A stretch of DNA of 64,000 nt from Thiomicrorhabdus sp. 6S3-12 (GTDB lineage: Bacteria; Pseudomonadota; Gammaproteobacteria; Thiomicrospirales; Thiomicrospiraceae), in assembly GCF_017571475.1 (NCBI RefSeq), contig NZ_JAGETW010000002.1, positions 1-64,000 of the forward strand. The letters run 5' to 3'. Below the pieces are notes generated by a model, which saw nothing but the letters and a program-made list of their open reading frames with translations, had not been told where the DNA came from and ran no database searches. Made by a program: the position numbers and the translations under genes. Shown in pieces: positions 1 to 9,293 of the stretch. Positions within the stretch are counted from its first letter, which is position 1. Each line of letters begins with the position of its first letter.

Positions 1-126
1 TAACCGGGACCCATGCCATAACCGGGACCCATGCCATAACCGGGACCCATGCCATAACCGGGACCCATGCCATAACCGGGACCCATGCCATAACCTGGAC
101 CCATACCATAACCTGAACCCATCATA
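1..126. repeat. Tandem 18-bp coding repeats
   Basis: Seven consecutive 18-bp units lie head to tail. The five units at 1-90 are identical (taaccgggacccatgcca) and the two at 91-126 have diverged. In the minus-strand frame each unit encodes Met-Gly-Pro-Gly-Tyr-Gly. The array continues past the left edge. Identity even at third positions points to recent expansion by slippage or recombination. Confidence 0.95.
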
Positions 127-239
127 TGAGGCTGCCATCGGTAATCATTATCGGTATCTGTATCAGACATAGCGACAGAGATGGGTGTGAAGGTAATCAC
201 GGATGAAACCAGAAGTGTTTTTAGAAATGAACTCATCAT
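1..239 (-). CDS. Secreted Met-Gly-Pro-Gly-Tyr-Gly repeat protein (3' end outside window)
   Basis: The reading frame starts at ATG 239 or the adjacent ATG 236, behind an AGGAG ribosome site, and runs off the left edge of the window. The first ~24 residues are a plausible Sec signal peptide (MSSFLKTLLVSSV..., small residues near SVA). A short Asp-rich linker follows, then a run of Met-Gly-Pro-Gly-Tyr-Gly hexapeptides encoded by 18-bp direct repeats. No family is recognised with certainty. Low-complexity secreted Gly/Tyr/Met proteins of sulfur bacteria, such as sulfur globule proteins, have a similar composition, but that is compositional resemblance only. A Fur-like box lies about 65 bp upstream (304-318). 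Function is unknown; a structural or metal-binding role is only a guess. Confidence 0.75.
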   Translation of the reverse strand, partial: MMSSFLKTLLVSSVITFTPISVAMSDTDTDNDYRWQPHMMGSGYGMGPGYGMGPGYGMGPGYGMGPGYGMGPGYGMGPG

Positions 240-552
240 GAAACTCCTTTTGCTTTCGCAAATTTAAGATAATTGATGCGCCATTCAAAAAGTTAATAAT
301 TAGTGAGAATCATTAACATCTCGATAATTTTTATTATGAACCTCCTGTAAGAAAGCGTCAAAAGGAAACCGCTGAGTAATCTATTATTATTTTTATGGAT
401 GCCCATTAACTCTATTTCTAAAACATCCGAATGACTTCCGGATGATTTCTTGCTGTAATCCGCAAAAACTCGACGAACCTGACACCTGGTTCAGAAAATA
501 TGGCTAAAATGGATCCGACATCTAGAATAATTCAGAATTTGAGGTTAGCAAG
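240..552. other. Intergenic region between divergent genes
   Basis: This 313-bp spacer separates the minus-strand repeat protein from the plus-strand small membrane protein. It is AT-rich and should hold both promoters. Besides the Fur-like box (304-318) it has a short inverted repeat, CATCCG at 424-429 with CGGATG at 439-444, of unknown role. I see no convincing additional gene. Confidence 0.5.
304..318. promoter_or_regulatory. Putative Fur box upstream of the repeat protein
   Basis: TGAGAATCATTAACA matches 12 of the 14 defined positions of the 7-1-7 Fur consensus TGATAATNATTATCA. It lies about 65 bp upstream of the minus-strand start at 239, within reach of that gene's promoter. This is a consensus match only; no binding is shown. 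Confidence 0.45.
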
Positions 553-810
553 TTGGTACAGGGAATGATTCAATCACTCAAACAAATCGATCCGGAAATC
601 AGAAAATGGGTTGCGCGTATTTTTATTTTGCTTGGGATTGCCATCGCCTACTCGCCTTACTGGATTGATTCGATTTTTGAAAAAGAGATACTCGAAAGCC
701 TGTCAGGCCCGATGATGACCGCAGGATGGTGGATTCTGGGTTTAGGTTTGCTCCTGTACATATTTAACATGTGGGTCGACATCAAGTCCGAAAATAAAAA
801 TACCGAATAA
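553..810 (+). CDS. Small two-helix membrane protein, unknown function
   Basis: This 85-residue protein probably starts at TTG 553, because a GAGG site at 541-544 is correctly spaced from it; ATG 565 is the alternative. It has two hydrophobic segments, around residues 20-38 (VARIFILLGIAIAYSPYWI) and 53-74 (MTAGWWILGLGLLLYIFNMW), joined by an acidic loop, with a polar C-terminus. I do not recognise the family. It stands alone, in front of the diguanylate cyclase gene and separated from it by 285 bp. Confidence 0.6.
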   Translation: MVQGMIQSLKQIDPEIRKWVARIFILLGIAIAYSPYWIDSIFEKEILESLSGPMMTAGWWILGLGLLLYIFNMWVDIKSENKNTE

Positions 811-996
811 GAAGGTAATAAACTTTATTCACAAACACCTCTCATCTGACGATCTTTATCTTTAGGCCCCTGTTGATAGGATTGCGAAAAAATGTACCTA
901 TTAGCAGGTTCATACCCCCTTTCTCCATTGCGCACTACCTTTTCTTGATATGGCGCTGGCCCGTCAGCAACAAACAAAATCAATTTTATTCCGTTT

Positions 997-1038
997 GAGT
1001 GATAATCACTCTCATACCCTAAAAACTTGATTTATAAT
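997..1038 (+). promoter_or_regulatory. Putative promoter with Fur-like palindrome, upstream of diguanylate cyclase
   Basis: A perfect TATAAT (1033-1038) lies 57 bp upstream of the cyclase start. About 20 bp before it is GAGTGATAATCACTC (997-1011), a perfect 7-1-7 palindrome. The register TGATAATCACTCTCA (1000-1014) matches 12 of 14 positions of the Fur consensus and would cover the -35 region. Iron repression of the cyclase is an inference from this layout. Confidence 0.45.
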
Positions 1039-1095
1039 GCTTTAATGTATTTTTCTGACATTGGCTTGGACGCCGAAAATATCTGAACCGACTGA

Positions 1096-2088
1096 ATGGT
1101 AACCAAACACGAATTCAACCATGAACCTCTCGTAAGAGGCGAGCTTTTACTGTTTCGTACTCTATGGCAGACGAGTAACGACAATATGTTTATCGTCAGA
1201 GTGAACGATAATGGTGATTACGTCAGCGAGAAATCCAACCGCTCCCTGGAAGCGACATTTGGATTAGATCCCGATCAGCTTGACGGCGTTTTGTTGAAAG
1301 ACATTCTGGAAGCTCCCGTCTATCAGAAAATTGCCCAGCGGTATGACAGATGTATCGCCCACAACACCCCGGTCACTTACGAAGAAGAGCATGTTATCGA
1401 TGACAGCGGACCGCGAGTCTGGAGCACGACGATTCTGCCGGTTTATGATCGCGAAAAAAATTGCACACGCATCTTAGGCGTTTCTCGCGAAATCACCTCT
1501 CTCAAGAAAGCCGAACAGATCCTTCAGCAACATAACAAACATCTTGAACACGAAGTCAGTAAACGCACCGAAGAGTTGCGCAAAGCGTTAAGAGAGATGG
1601 AAGCGATCTCCATTCATGACAAACTGACCGGTCTCTTCAACAGACACAAGCTGGATCAAACCCTGGCCGACTATCTCAGTCTCGCAGGCCGTTACGAAAT
1701 GCCGTTCGGATTGATTATCGTCGACCTGGATAATTTTAAACAGATCAATGACAGCTTCGGTCACCGCGCCGGAGATCACCTATTACAGGCAGTTGCCGAC
1801 ATCATGCATGAAAGCTCCAGAAAAACCGATATTATCGGCCGCTGGGGCGGCGATGAATTCCTGATTATCGTTCCGCACGCAGACGAAAAGGCTTTGTATG
1901 CATATACAGACCATATCCGCAGCCGAATTCAGAACCATTCCTTTGATAACATTCCGGCTAACTTGACTGTCAGCGCCGGTGCCACACTCTACCAAGCGGG
2001 AGATGACGCCGAGAGCATTCTCTTAAGAGCGGATAAGGCGCTTTACGATTCAAAAGATGGAAATAAAAACCGGGTCACCTTCAAGTAA
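1096..2088 (+). CDS. PAS-GGDEF diguanylate cyclase
   Basis: This 330-residue soluble protein makes cyclic di-GMP from two GTP. A PAS sensor domain covers about residues 22-135, a coiled coil (about 136-172) links it to the output domain, and a GGDEF domain fills 173-330. The active-site motif GGDEF is intact at 251-255. An RxxD inhibitory site (RKTD, 242-245) sits five residues before it, so product feedback inhibition is expected. There is no signal peptide or membrane segment, so the signal is cytoplasmic. The ribosome site is weak. The gene converges with the GGDEF-EAL gene 55 bp downstream, and a Fur-like palindrome lies upstream. Confidence 0.93.
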   Translation: MVTKHEFNHEPLVRGELLLFRTLWQTSNDNMFIVRVNDNGDYVSEKSNRSLEATFGLDPDQLDGVLLKDILEAPVYQKIAQRYDRCIAHNTPVTYEEEHVIDDSGPRVWSTTILPVYDREKNCTRILGVSREITSLKKAEQILQQHNKHLEHEVSKRTEELRKALREMEAISIHDKLTGLFNRHKLDQTLADYLSLAGRYEMPFGLIIVDLDNFKQINDSFGHRAGDHLLQAVADIMHESSRKTDIIGRWGGDEFLIIVPHADEKALYAYTDHIRSRIQNHSFDNIPANLTVSAGATLYQAGDDAESILLRADKALYDSKDGNKNRVTFK

Positions 2089-2143
2089 CCCTTTTTATTT
2101 AATCTGAAAGACCTTTCGCAGAGGAAGAGCGGACCGTCAATAC

Positions 2144-4666
2144 TCAAGCGCCACGGGAAGCATTCTTCAACAGCTGTCTGAAGGCCGGGGCCGGCAGAGG
2201 CTTACTGATAAAATACCCCTGAATCTGGTCACAGCCGAAATCCTTAATCATATCCAGCACCCGCTGTGTTTCAACGCCTTCCGCAACGACTTTCAGACCA
2301 AGACTATGCCCAAGATTGATCGTTGAACTGACAATCTGTTGATCGTTTTCGTCTTCATCGATTTCCATAATGAAGGACTTATCGATTTTGAGTTCGTTAA
2401 CCGGTAGGCGCTTCAGATAGGCGAGAGAGGAAAAACCGGTTCCAAAATCATCGATCGAGATATTGATTCCAAGTTTATTCAACTTCTTGAGCTGCCCGAG
2501 CGAGAGCGCAAGATTTTCCATCATCACACTTTCGGTTATCTCAACCGTCAGATAGCGGTAATCCAGCCCAAACTCGTTTAAATACTCGCGGATTTGGGTA
2601 CACAGTTGTTCGTTAGCCAGATCACGAACCGACAGGTTGACTGAAACCGATACTTCACTGCCCTGCCGATGCCAGTGACGACATTCGGCAATCGCTTTTC
2701 TCAACACATACAGCGACAGCTTATGAATAATGCCCAATCTTTCAGCCATTTCGATAATTTTGTCCGGCGGCACATAACCGTGCTCTTTATGCTGCCAGCG
2801 CAGCAGCGCTTCAGCTCCGCAGATACGACCGCTTTCCGCTGCAACCTGAGGTTGATAGTGAAGCTCGAATTGATCATTATCCAATGCATCGATCAGATCG
2901 CCGACCAGACTCAAGCGCTCCTTACTGTATATATTCTCGCTGGAGTCATATTGAGAATAGCCGATTCGTTTACGTTTGGCCGCATACATCGCCATATCCG
3001 CATATTGCAATAGGGTTTCGGCATTCATTCCATCATCGGGGTAACTGACAATCCCGATGCTGATACTGACATTCACCTTTTCCCCATTAAGTTCAAAAGG
3101 CTGCCCGATCTGCTCGATAATTTGTTCGGCCAGTCCCCCGGCCTGTTTTTTGTGCATATCCGGCAGCAATATCGAGAATTCATCGCCCCCCAATCGCGCC
3201 AGAGTGTCAGATTTTCGGATCAGCTTGTGAATCCGCTCCGATGCTTCGATTAACAGTTTGTCCCCCGAGGCATGCCCCAAGGTATCATTAATCTCTTTAA
3301 AGAAATCCAGATCCATTACAAACAGAACGAAACTCCCCTGCTGCCGCTCCGCCGAGAGAAGTTGATATTCGATGCGCTGGTTCAACAGAAAACGGTTAGG
3401 AAGCCCGGTCAGGTGATCGTGCATTGCCTGATGTTCAAGTGCATTCTGGCGATGTGTAACCTCTTCATCCATCTGTACAAAAGCTTCAACCAAACGCGCG
3501 ATCTCTTCGGTTTCAGTGGTATCGATTTTTGGCATATCCATACCGAAAGCGCGTGAGCGCAGCGCCTGAGTAACCCGTTCAATCGGCTTAAAGATGCTCC
3601 ATTCCATCGACATCAGAATGGAGCTGATGACAATCAGATAAAGCGCAATAATACCGTAAATCAGGTATTTAAAAGAATCGTCACTGCGGGATAACTCTTC
3701 ATCCAAAAATTTCTTTTCACGCTTGATGATTGCTTCGACATCGTTGCATCCCTGCGTAATGTCGTTAACCAAAGGCAAGACACTGTTTTTCATAAGCACC
3801 GTATCCGAACGCCACTGACCGGTTTCGGAGATGACCCGCATTTCCAGAAAATTGACAAACCAGGCTTCGGAAACTTTCTGAATCGAGTCAAGTATCGCAG
3901 TACCTTCGAAGCTGTTTTCCTTGCTGTAGAGTTCTTTAAGTCGACGGATATTGCTCTCGAAAACCAGAAACATATCGCCCAGACTCTGTCCCTGTTGCTC
4001 AAGAATTTCTGTCGTAAATGAAGCCAGTCGATTGGTCATATAGATACGTGACTGGGAGATCGTTTTACTCCATAGAGTCTGAGACTTAAGCAGAAGCGGA
4101 TAGAGTTCCGACGATTTCAATTCCAAACTGCCGGATTCAATCTCCAGAATCAGCAGCTCGAATCCCGAGTTGACCTGACTTTGCTGTCCTTCCATCTCAT
4201 TCGCCGAAATGCCCATAGCGGGGTATTGCTTATTGATATCGAGACGGTATTCGATCAGGCGCTTAACTTCCCGGTTAAGCTTTGCAAAGTTATCAATAAT
4301 CGGATTGACTTCGCTGATCAATTCCACGTGGTAATCGTGCCGGGAATTAACCAGCTGATTCAAACTCTTAAGCGACTGCTCTGTATAGGAGTCGATCTCT
4401 TTAATCAGATTTTCGTTTTGTGGATCAAGCAGAAACAGGTTGATGTCTTTATTGATCACCAGAAGGTGGTTTCGAACCTCTTCAAGACTGGCCTGCTCCT
4501 GTAGAACCCCGTCATAACCTCTTGAAACCGCATTTTTGGTGGCCGATGTCTGGAAATAACCGAATGCCACCACCGACGCAACAAACAATCCGAGAAAGAT
4601 TGTCAGGGAGATATAGCGTTTTCGAAGACTGGGAAGACCAGTCGCGTTTCGGAGCAACATACTCAT
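2144..4666 (-). CDS. Membrane-bound GGDEF-EAL protein with HAMP domain
   Basis: This 840-residue c-di-GMP protein has a transmembrane helix at about 19-38, a long mostly helical periplasmic sensor region (40-330), a second transmembrane helix (about 333-353), HAMP (354-405), GGDEF (about 415-575) and EAL (about 590-835). The cyclase motif GGDEF (493-497) and its RxxD inhibitory site (RKSD, 484-487) are intact. The phosphodiesterase domain keeps EALLRW (619-624), DDFGTG and EGVET. Both activities therefore look possible, and the balance cannot be read from sequence. The periplasmic part matches no sensor family I can name. The start at 4666 has only a weak AAAGAA ribosome site. Confidence 0.92.
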   Translation of the reverse strand: MSMLLRNATGLPSLRKRYISLTIFLGLFVASVVAFGYFQTSATKNAVSRGYDGVLQEQASLEEVRNHLLVINKDINLFLLDPQNENLIKEIDSYTEQSLKSLNQLVNSRHDYHVELISEVNPIIDNFAKLNREVKRLIEYRLDINKQYPAMGISANEMEGQQSQVNSGFELLILEIESGSLELKSSELYPLLLKSQTLWSKTISQSRIYMTNRLASFTTEILEQQGQSLGDMFLVFESNIRRLKELYSKENSFEGTAILDSIQKVSEAWFVNFLEMRVISETGQWRSDTVLMKNSVLPLVNDITQGCNDVEAIIKREKKFLDEELSRSDDSFKYLIYGIIALYLIVISSILMSMEWSIFKPIERVTQALRSRAFGMDMPKIDTTETEEIARLVEAFVQMDEEVTHRQNALEHQAMHDHLTGLPNRFLLNQRIEYQLLSAERQQGSFVLFVMDLDFFKEINDTLGHASGDKLLIEASERIHKLIRKSDTLARLGGDEFSILLPDMHKKQAGGLAEQIIEQIGQPFELNGEKVNVSISIGIVSYPDDGMNAETLLQYADMAMYAAKRKRIGYSQYDSSENIYSKERLSLVGDLIDALDNDQFELHYQPQVAAESGRICGAEALLRWQHKEHGYVPPDKIIEMAERLGIIHKLSLYVLRKAIAECRHWHRQGSEVSVSVNLSVRDLANEQLCTQIREYLNEFGLDYRYLTVEITESVMMENLALSLGQLKKLNKLGINISIDDFGTGFSSLAYLKRLPVNELKIDKSFIMEIDEDENDQQIVSSTINLGHSLGLKVVAEGVETQRVLDMIKDFGCDQIQGYFISKPLPAPAFRQLLKNASRGA

Positions 4667-5087
4667 TTCTTTAGTTACAAGACTCTGGTTTATTTTAGTG
4701 GCGATGATCTATTTCGATTGCAACACGACGCCCTTGATTGCATATTTCTGCAAGCGAATGCGCGTGCAAAACGTTCCGGAAAATAATCCAAGAAACTTCC
4801 TGGCGTAGAATCCCGTTAATCGAACGAGGGAGTATTCTAATAGTATAACTAATCGCTCAAGATAAAAGATTTAAATACCCTCTTTTATCAGGGGTTATGC
4901 TAATAAGAACTTAAAAAAACAAAAGGTTACTGCGATTGTAAATCCATTTTATCGATCCGTGCGGCTTTCCGTTTATAGCCGTTTTCTTTTATTCGCTTTT
5001 TTAAGCGATCAATTCATCACGATTCGTCAGATTATGTACGCCTAAAAGTCATCCACATCAACTTTACAATAGCGAAGTGCGCATAAA
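4667..5087. other. Intergenic region with inverted repeat
   Basis: This 421-bp AT-rich spacer lies between the divergent GGDEF-EAL and P-type ATPase genes. At 4861-4889 a perfect 9-bp inverted repeat, GATAAAAGA and TCTTTTATC with an 11-nt centre, could be a repressor operator or a hairpin. It has no U-tract or GC-rich stem, so it does not look like a terminator. I see no additional gene. Confidence 0.5.
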
Positions 5088-7874
5088 ATGAAACTCTTCT
5101 CACAGGCATTCAACAGCAAAGGCCTTCTCGATAAGAAAACGGAGCCTCAGGTGAAAGACGTCCCTCACTCGCAATATTCTCTGCCGATTCCCGAACTTTT
5201 TCGTGCCTACGAGACTTCCGAACAGGGTCTTTGTGAAGACGAAGTCCTAAACCGACAATTCGAATTCGGTCACAACAGGCTACCGATGGCTCCGCCTAAA
5301 CCGGCATGGTTGCGTTTTGCCAGACAGTTTCATAATGTTTTGATCTATGTCCTGATTATCAGTGCTCTTATCAGCTTCTTTCTTGAACACTATGTGGACG
5401 CCGGAGTGATTTTCGGCGTGGTTATCATCAATGCACTGGTCGGATTCATTCAGGAAGGTAAAGCTGAAAGCGCTTTGCAGGCCATTATGTCCATGACCAC
5501 AACTCAGTCGATGGTGATTCGCGAGGGAATCCTGAAATCGATAGACAGCGCTGAACTGGTTCCCGGGGATATTATTGTTCTGCAGGCCGGAGACCGGGTT
5601 CCGGCTGACGTCCGACTCTTTTTCAGCCGGGATCTGCACTGCGACGAATCCGCTCTGACCGGTGAATCCCAACCGAGCAGTAAACATCTCCGTCTTCTGC
5701 AAGCCGACACGCCTTTGGCCGACCGGGGAAATATGGCGTTTATGGGCACCATGGTCACCCACGGTTTCGCCCGCGGTCTGGTCACGCAAACGGCAAGCGC
5801 CACCGAAATCGGTAAAATCAGTACACTTGTGGAACGAGTGCAGATCTCACCGACGCCAATGCAGGTTCAGTTATCACGTTTCGCCCGGCAATTAACCGCT
5901 GGCATCATTCTGTTTTCCACGCTCACTGTCCTGTTCGGCATCTTTTTTCACGACTTTCATCTGGCGCAGATGTTTCAGGCGGCCATCGGCATCGCCGTTT
6001 CTTCCATCCCAGAAGGTCTGCCGGCCATAGTCACCATATCTTTGGCCATCGGCGTTCAGCGAATGGCTGACAACCGAGCTCTGGTTCGCCGTCTGCCCTC
6101 AGTGGAAGTTCTCGGTTCCGTCGACGTCATCTGTACCGATAAAACCGGAACCTTGACCAGCAATGCCATGACAGTCCGGGAAGTCTTTATGCTGGATCGT
6201 TCCTATCGGATTCATGGAGAAGGCTACTCCCCGGAAGGCTATGTCGAACGTCTCGATAACGGTGACAAAGTCTTGATGAATCAGGATTCGGCGTTTACCC
6301 TGCTTTGCTCAATCGGTATGCTTTGCAACGAAGCGAGCCTGACGCTCAAAGACGGCGAATGGGCAATGTACGGCGATCCGACCGAAGGAGCCTTGCTGAC
6401 GCTGGCGGCTAAACACGGACTCAACGCGGTAAACCTGCAACAACTCTGGCCCAGAATTGATGTACTGCCTTTCGAAAGCGAACAGCGCTATATGGCCACC
6501 CTGCACCACAATCAAGAAGGTGCAATCCGTTTAATGGTCAAGGGTGCACCGGAAAAACTCCTCGAGTGCGCCAAATATGAAATGCAGAACGAGAATCTTG
6601 TGCCATTGAATGAAACCAAATGGCGGGAGGCTATGGATAAGTTTGCGCATAAAGGAATGCGCGTTATGGCGTTGGCTTATAAAGACCTTGAACACAAACC
6701 CGAAACGCTTAAGCACAAAGACGTTGAACAAGATCTGGTTCTGGTCGGTCTGGCAGCGATCAGTGATCCGCCTCGCCCCGAAGCGATCGAAAGTGTTCGA
6801 CTCTGCCATCAGGCGGGAATCACCGTCAAAATGATTACCGGAGACAATCCGGTCACCGCCGCAGCGATCGGCGAGGAACTGGGCTTGGACAGCAGCCGAA
6901 TCATGACCGGTCAGGATATCGACCGACAAAGTGATCAGGAACTGGCGCAACAGGTTGAAAAAACGCATATCTTCGCACGTACCAGTCCGGCCAATAAGCT
7001 GCGACTGGTTGCCGCCCTTCAACAGAATCGGCATATTGTTGCCATGACCGGCGACGGCGTTAATGACGCCCCCGCTCTGAAAAAAGCGGCTATCGGTGTC
7101 GCCATGGGCCATAAAGGCACCGATGCGGCAAAAGAAGCCGCAGACTTCGTGCTTACCGACGACAACTTCAGAACCATTACCCGTGCGGTAGCCGAAGGCC
7201 GCACTGTATATGACAATATCGTCAAGTCGATTATCTTTATCTTGCCGACCAGCCTGGCCGAAGCGATGGTTATTGTCACGGCGATATTCCTGGGAAGCGT
7301 CATGCCGATCACCCCCGCACAGATTCTTTGGATCAATATGGTGACCACCATTACCTTGGCGCTGGCTTTAGCGTTTGAACGTTCGGAACCGAACATCATG
7401 CTGAGAAAACCGCGTCCGTACAACCAGAGCCTGTTTACCTACGCTCTGCTGCTCAGGTTGATTATGGTCGGAGCCCTGGGCGCTTTGATTGTCTTTTCTC
7501 TGTTTAACTACTATCTGTTACACGGCGAATCCATCGACTTTGCCAGAACCGTGGCGGTCAATGCCCTGGTGATGATCGAAGCCTTTTACCTTTTTAATTG
7601 CCGTTTTCTGACCGACTCGATTTTCAACCGCCAGTTTTTCAGAGGCAGTGTACCGGCCGTAGCCGCCGTTATCGGCGTGGTGTTGCTGCAAATCGGCTTC
7701 ACCTACTACCCCGGCACCCAGTCTCTCTTTGAGTTGGAATCGCTTCCGCTGCATGACTGGCTGGTGATTGTACTGTCCGCTTTTCCGATACTGTTTATCG
7801 TCGAGCTGGAAAAATGGTTTCACCGACGCTTCGCGTCTGACAGGACAATCTCGCCTTCAACAAGCGTTCACTGA
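5088..7874 (+). CDS. P-type cation-transporting ATPase (P2, SERCA/PMR1-like)
   Basis: This 928-residue ATP-driven membrane pump has an N-terminal cation-ATPase domain, about ten membrane helices, the actuator motif TGES (191-194), the phosphorylation motif DKTGTLT (Asp351), TGDN (near 583) and GDGVNDAP (near 655). PEGLP (308-312) in helix 4 places it in the P2 (calcium pump-like) group. Some transport-site residues differ from SERCA: helix 6 reads WINMVTTITLALALAF, where SERCA has Asp800 after NLVT, and helix 5 has Ser-Leu-Ala-Glu at the Asn768/Glu771 position. The ion is therefore uncertain (calcium, manganese or a monovalent cation). The gene lies 15 bp before the metallo-beta-lactamase gene and is probably cotranscribed with it. 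Confidence 0.9.
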   Translation: MKLFSQAFNSKGLLDKKTEPQVKDVPHSQYSLPIPELFRAYETSEQGLCEDEVLNRQFEFGHNRLPMAPPKPAWLRFARQFHNVLIYVLIISALISFFLEHYVDAGVIFGVVIINALVGFIQEGKAESALQAIMSMTTTQSMVIREGILKSIDSAELVPGDIIVLQAGDRVPADVRLFFSRDLHCDESALTGESQPSSKHLRLLQADTPLADRGNMAFMGTMVTHGFARGLVTQTASATEIGKISTLVERVQISPTPMQVQLSRFARQLTAGIILFSTLTVLFGIFFHDFHLAQMFQAAIGIAVSSIPEGLPAIVTISLAIGVQRMADNRALVRRLPSVEVLGSVDVICTDKTGTLTSNAMTVREVFMLDRSYRIHGEGYSPEGYVERLDNGDKVLMNQDSAFTLLCSIGMLCNEASLTLKDGEWAMYGDPTEGALLTLAAKHGLNAVNLQQLWPRIDVLPFESEQRYMATLHHNQEGAIRLMVKGAPEKLLECAKYEMQNENLVPLNETKWREAMDKFAHKGMRVMALAYKDLEHKPETLKHKDVEQDLVLVGLAAISDPPRPEAIESVRLCHQAGITVKMITGDNPVTAAAIGEELGLDSSRIMTGQDIDRQSDQELAQQVEKTHIFARTSPANKLRLVAALQQNRHIVAMTGDGVNDAPALKKAAIGVAMGHKGTDAAKEAADFVLTDDNFRTITRAVAEGRTVYDNIVKSIIFILPTSLAEAMVIVTAIFLGSVMPITPAQILWINMVTTITLALALAFERSEPNIMLRKPRPYNQSLFTYALLLRLIMVGALGALIVFSLFNYYLLHGESIDFARTVAVNALVMIEAFYLFNCRFLTDSIFNRQFFRGSVPAVAAVIGVVLLQIGFTYYPGTQSLFELESLPLHDWLVIVLSAFPILFIVELEKWFHRRFASDRTISPSTSVH

Positions 7875-7889
7875 ACTGAGGAGATCTTT

Positions 7890-9293
7890 ATGGCCACCCT
7901 AACCTTTTATGGCGCAACCGCTGGCGTCACCGGTTCCTGTTATTTACTTAAAACTTCAAGTGCGACCGTTTTGCTCGATTTCGGGCTGTTTCAGGGAAGT
8001 CGCGAAGAAGAACAGGCCAACAGCGATCCCCTGCCGTTCGATGTCACCGATATCAATGCCGTCGTCCTTTCGCACGCACATCTTGACCACTCCGGTCGTT
8101 TGCCGGTACTGGTCGCTCAAGGGTATAAGGGGCCGATCTATACCACCCAAACCAGCCGCGAACTGATTGAGGTTCTACTTAAGGATTCCGCGGCCATTCA
8201 GGAAAAGGATATCGAGTGGGAAAACAAGCGTCGGCAGCGAGCCGGAAAAGAGGAAATAACACCGCTGTACCGCTTTAAGGAAGTCATGGAAACCTTAGAG
8301 TTGTGCCGGGGATTGAATTACCATCAACCTACAGAAATCGCTACAGGCATTAAGGTCAATTTTCTGGATGCAGGCCATATTCTGGGCTCCGCCATTGTCG
8401 AGCTGTACATTCGCGAAGGCGAGCAGGAGAAAAAACTGGTCTTTTCGGGTGACCTCGGCAATTCGCAGGCGGCTCTTCTCAAGGACCCGGAAACCGTCAG
8501 TGAGGCGGATATACTGCTGCTCGAATCGACTTACGGCGATCGCAATCATCGCTCTATGGACGACACTCTGGCTGAATTCGAAGAAATTATCAAAGAGTCA
8601 TCGCTGTACGGAGGAAATGTGCTGATCCCCTCTTTCGCTGTCGGAAGAACCCAGGAAATCATTTTCCGCCTTGGCGAACTCTATCATCAGGGCAAAATCG
8701 GCCATCAGGCGATCTATCTGGACAGCCCGATGGCGATCGCCGTTACCGAAATCTATCAGCGTTATCAGAATCTCTATAATGCGCAAGACCGGGCCACTAT
8801 TCAAAGCCGATCGCCACAGCAGAGCCTGCATGACTTTCTACCCATTCTGCGTTATTCGGTGACGACCGAGGAGTCCATGGCGCTGAATCGAATCAGCAGT
8901 GGAGCCATTATTATCGCCGGCAGCGGTATGTGTAATGGCGGTCGAATCCGACACCACTTCAAACACAATCTCTGGCGCCGCAAAACCCAAGTGATTTTCG
9001 TCGGCTATCAGGCCGAAGGAACACCTGGACGCGCGTTGGTCGAAGGAGCCAAAACCTTTAAAGTGGCCGGAGAGGAGATTGCCGTCAAAGCGCAGATTCA
9101 CACCTTGGGCGGTTTTTCGGCACATGCCGGGCAATCACAACTGATCAACTGGTTAAAGACCTTCAAAGAACCTAAACCGCAGTTGTACCTGGTTCACGGA
9201 GAGACTAACGCCAAAAACGTTTTCCGTTCAGCGCTACAGCAGCATGGCTGGCCGGCATTGATTCCGACCAGCGGCGAAACCGTGGTATTTTAA
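7890..9293 (+). CDS. Metallo-beta-lactamase / beta-CASP RNA-processing nuclease
   Basis: This 467-residue protein is of the CPSF-like beta-CASP family (YsiC/RNase J relatives outside RNase J proper). The metallo-beta-lactamase motif HAHLDH is at 62-67, a further metal-ligand His is in DAGHILGSA (near 163), an Asp is in FSGDLG (near 188), the beta-CASP signature [13 protein letters not shown] lies around 348, and C-terminal ligand motifs FSAHA and VHGE are present. It should cleave RNA with two zinc ions; its substrate is unknown. A strong GAGGAG site at 7878-7883 sets the start. It follows the P-type ATPase closely, and its stop overlaps the stop of the convergent chemoreceptor by 4 nt. Confidence 0.9.
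   Translation: MATLTFYGATAGVTGSCYLLKTSSATVLLDFGLFQGSREEEQANSDPLPFDVTDINAVVLSHAHLDHSGRLPVLVAQGYKGPIYTTQTSRELIEVLLKDSAAIQEKDIEWENKRRQRAGKEEITPLYRFKEVMETLELCRGLNYHQPTEIATGIKVNFLDAGHILGSAIVELYIREGEQEKKLVFSGDLGNSQAALLKDPETVSEADILLLESTYGDRNHRSMDDTLAEFEEIIKESSLYGGNVLIPSFAVGRTQEIIFRLGELYHQGKIGHQAIYLDSPMAIAVTEIYQRYQNLYNAQDRATIQSRSPQQSLHDFLPILRYSVTTEESMALNRISSGAIIIAGSGMCNGGRIRHHFKHNLWRRKTQVIFVGYQAEGTPGRALVEGAKTFKVAGEEIAVKAQIHTLGGFSAHAGQSQLINWLKTFKEPKPQLYLVHGETNAKNVFRSALQQHGWPALIPTSGETVVF

Noticed and set aside
1-126. Possible CRISPR array (regular short repeats)
   Set aside because: The 18-bp units are tandem with no spacers and stay in frame as a Gly/Tyr/Met-rich peptide, so they are coding repeats.
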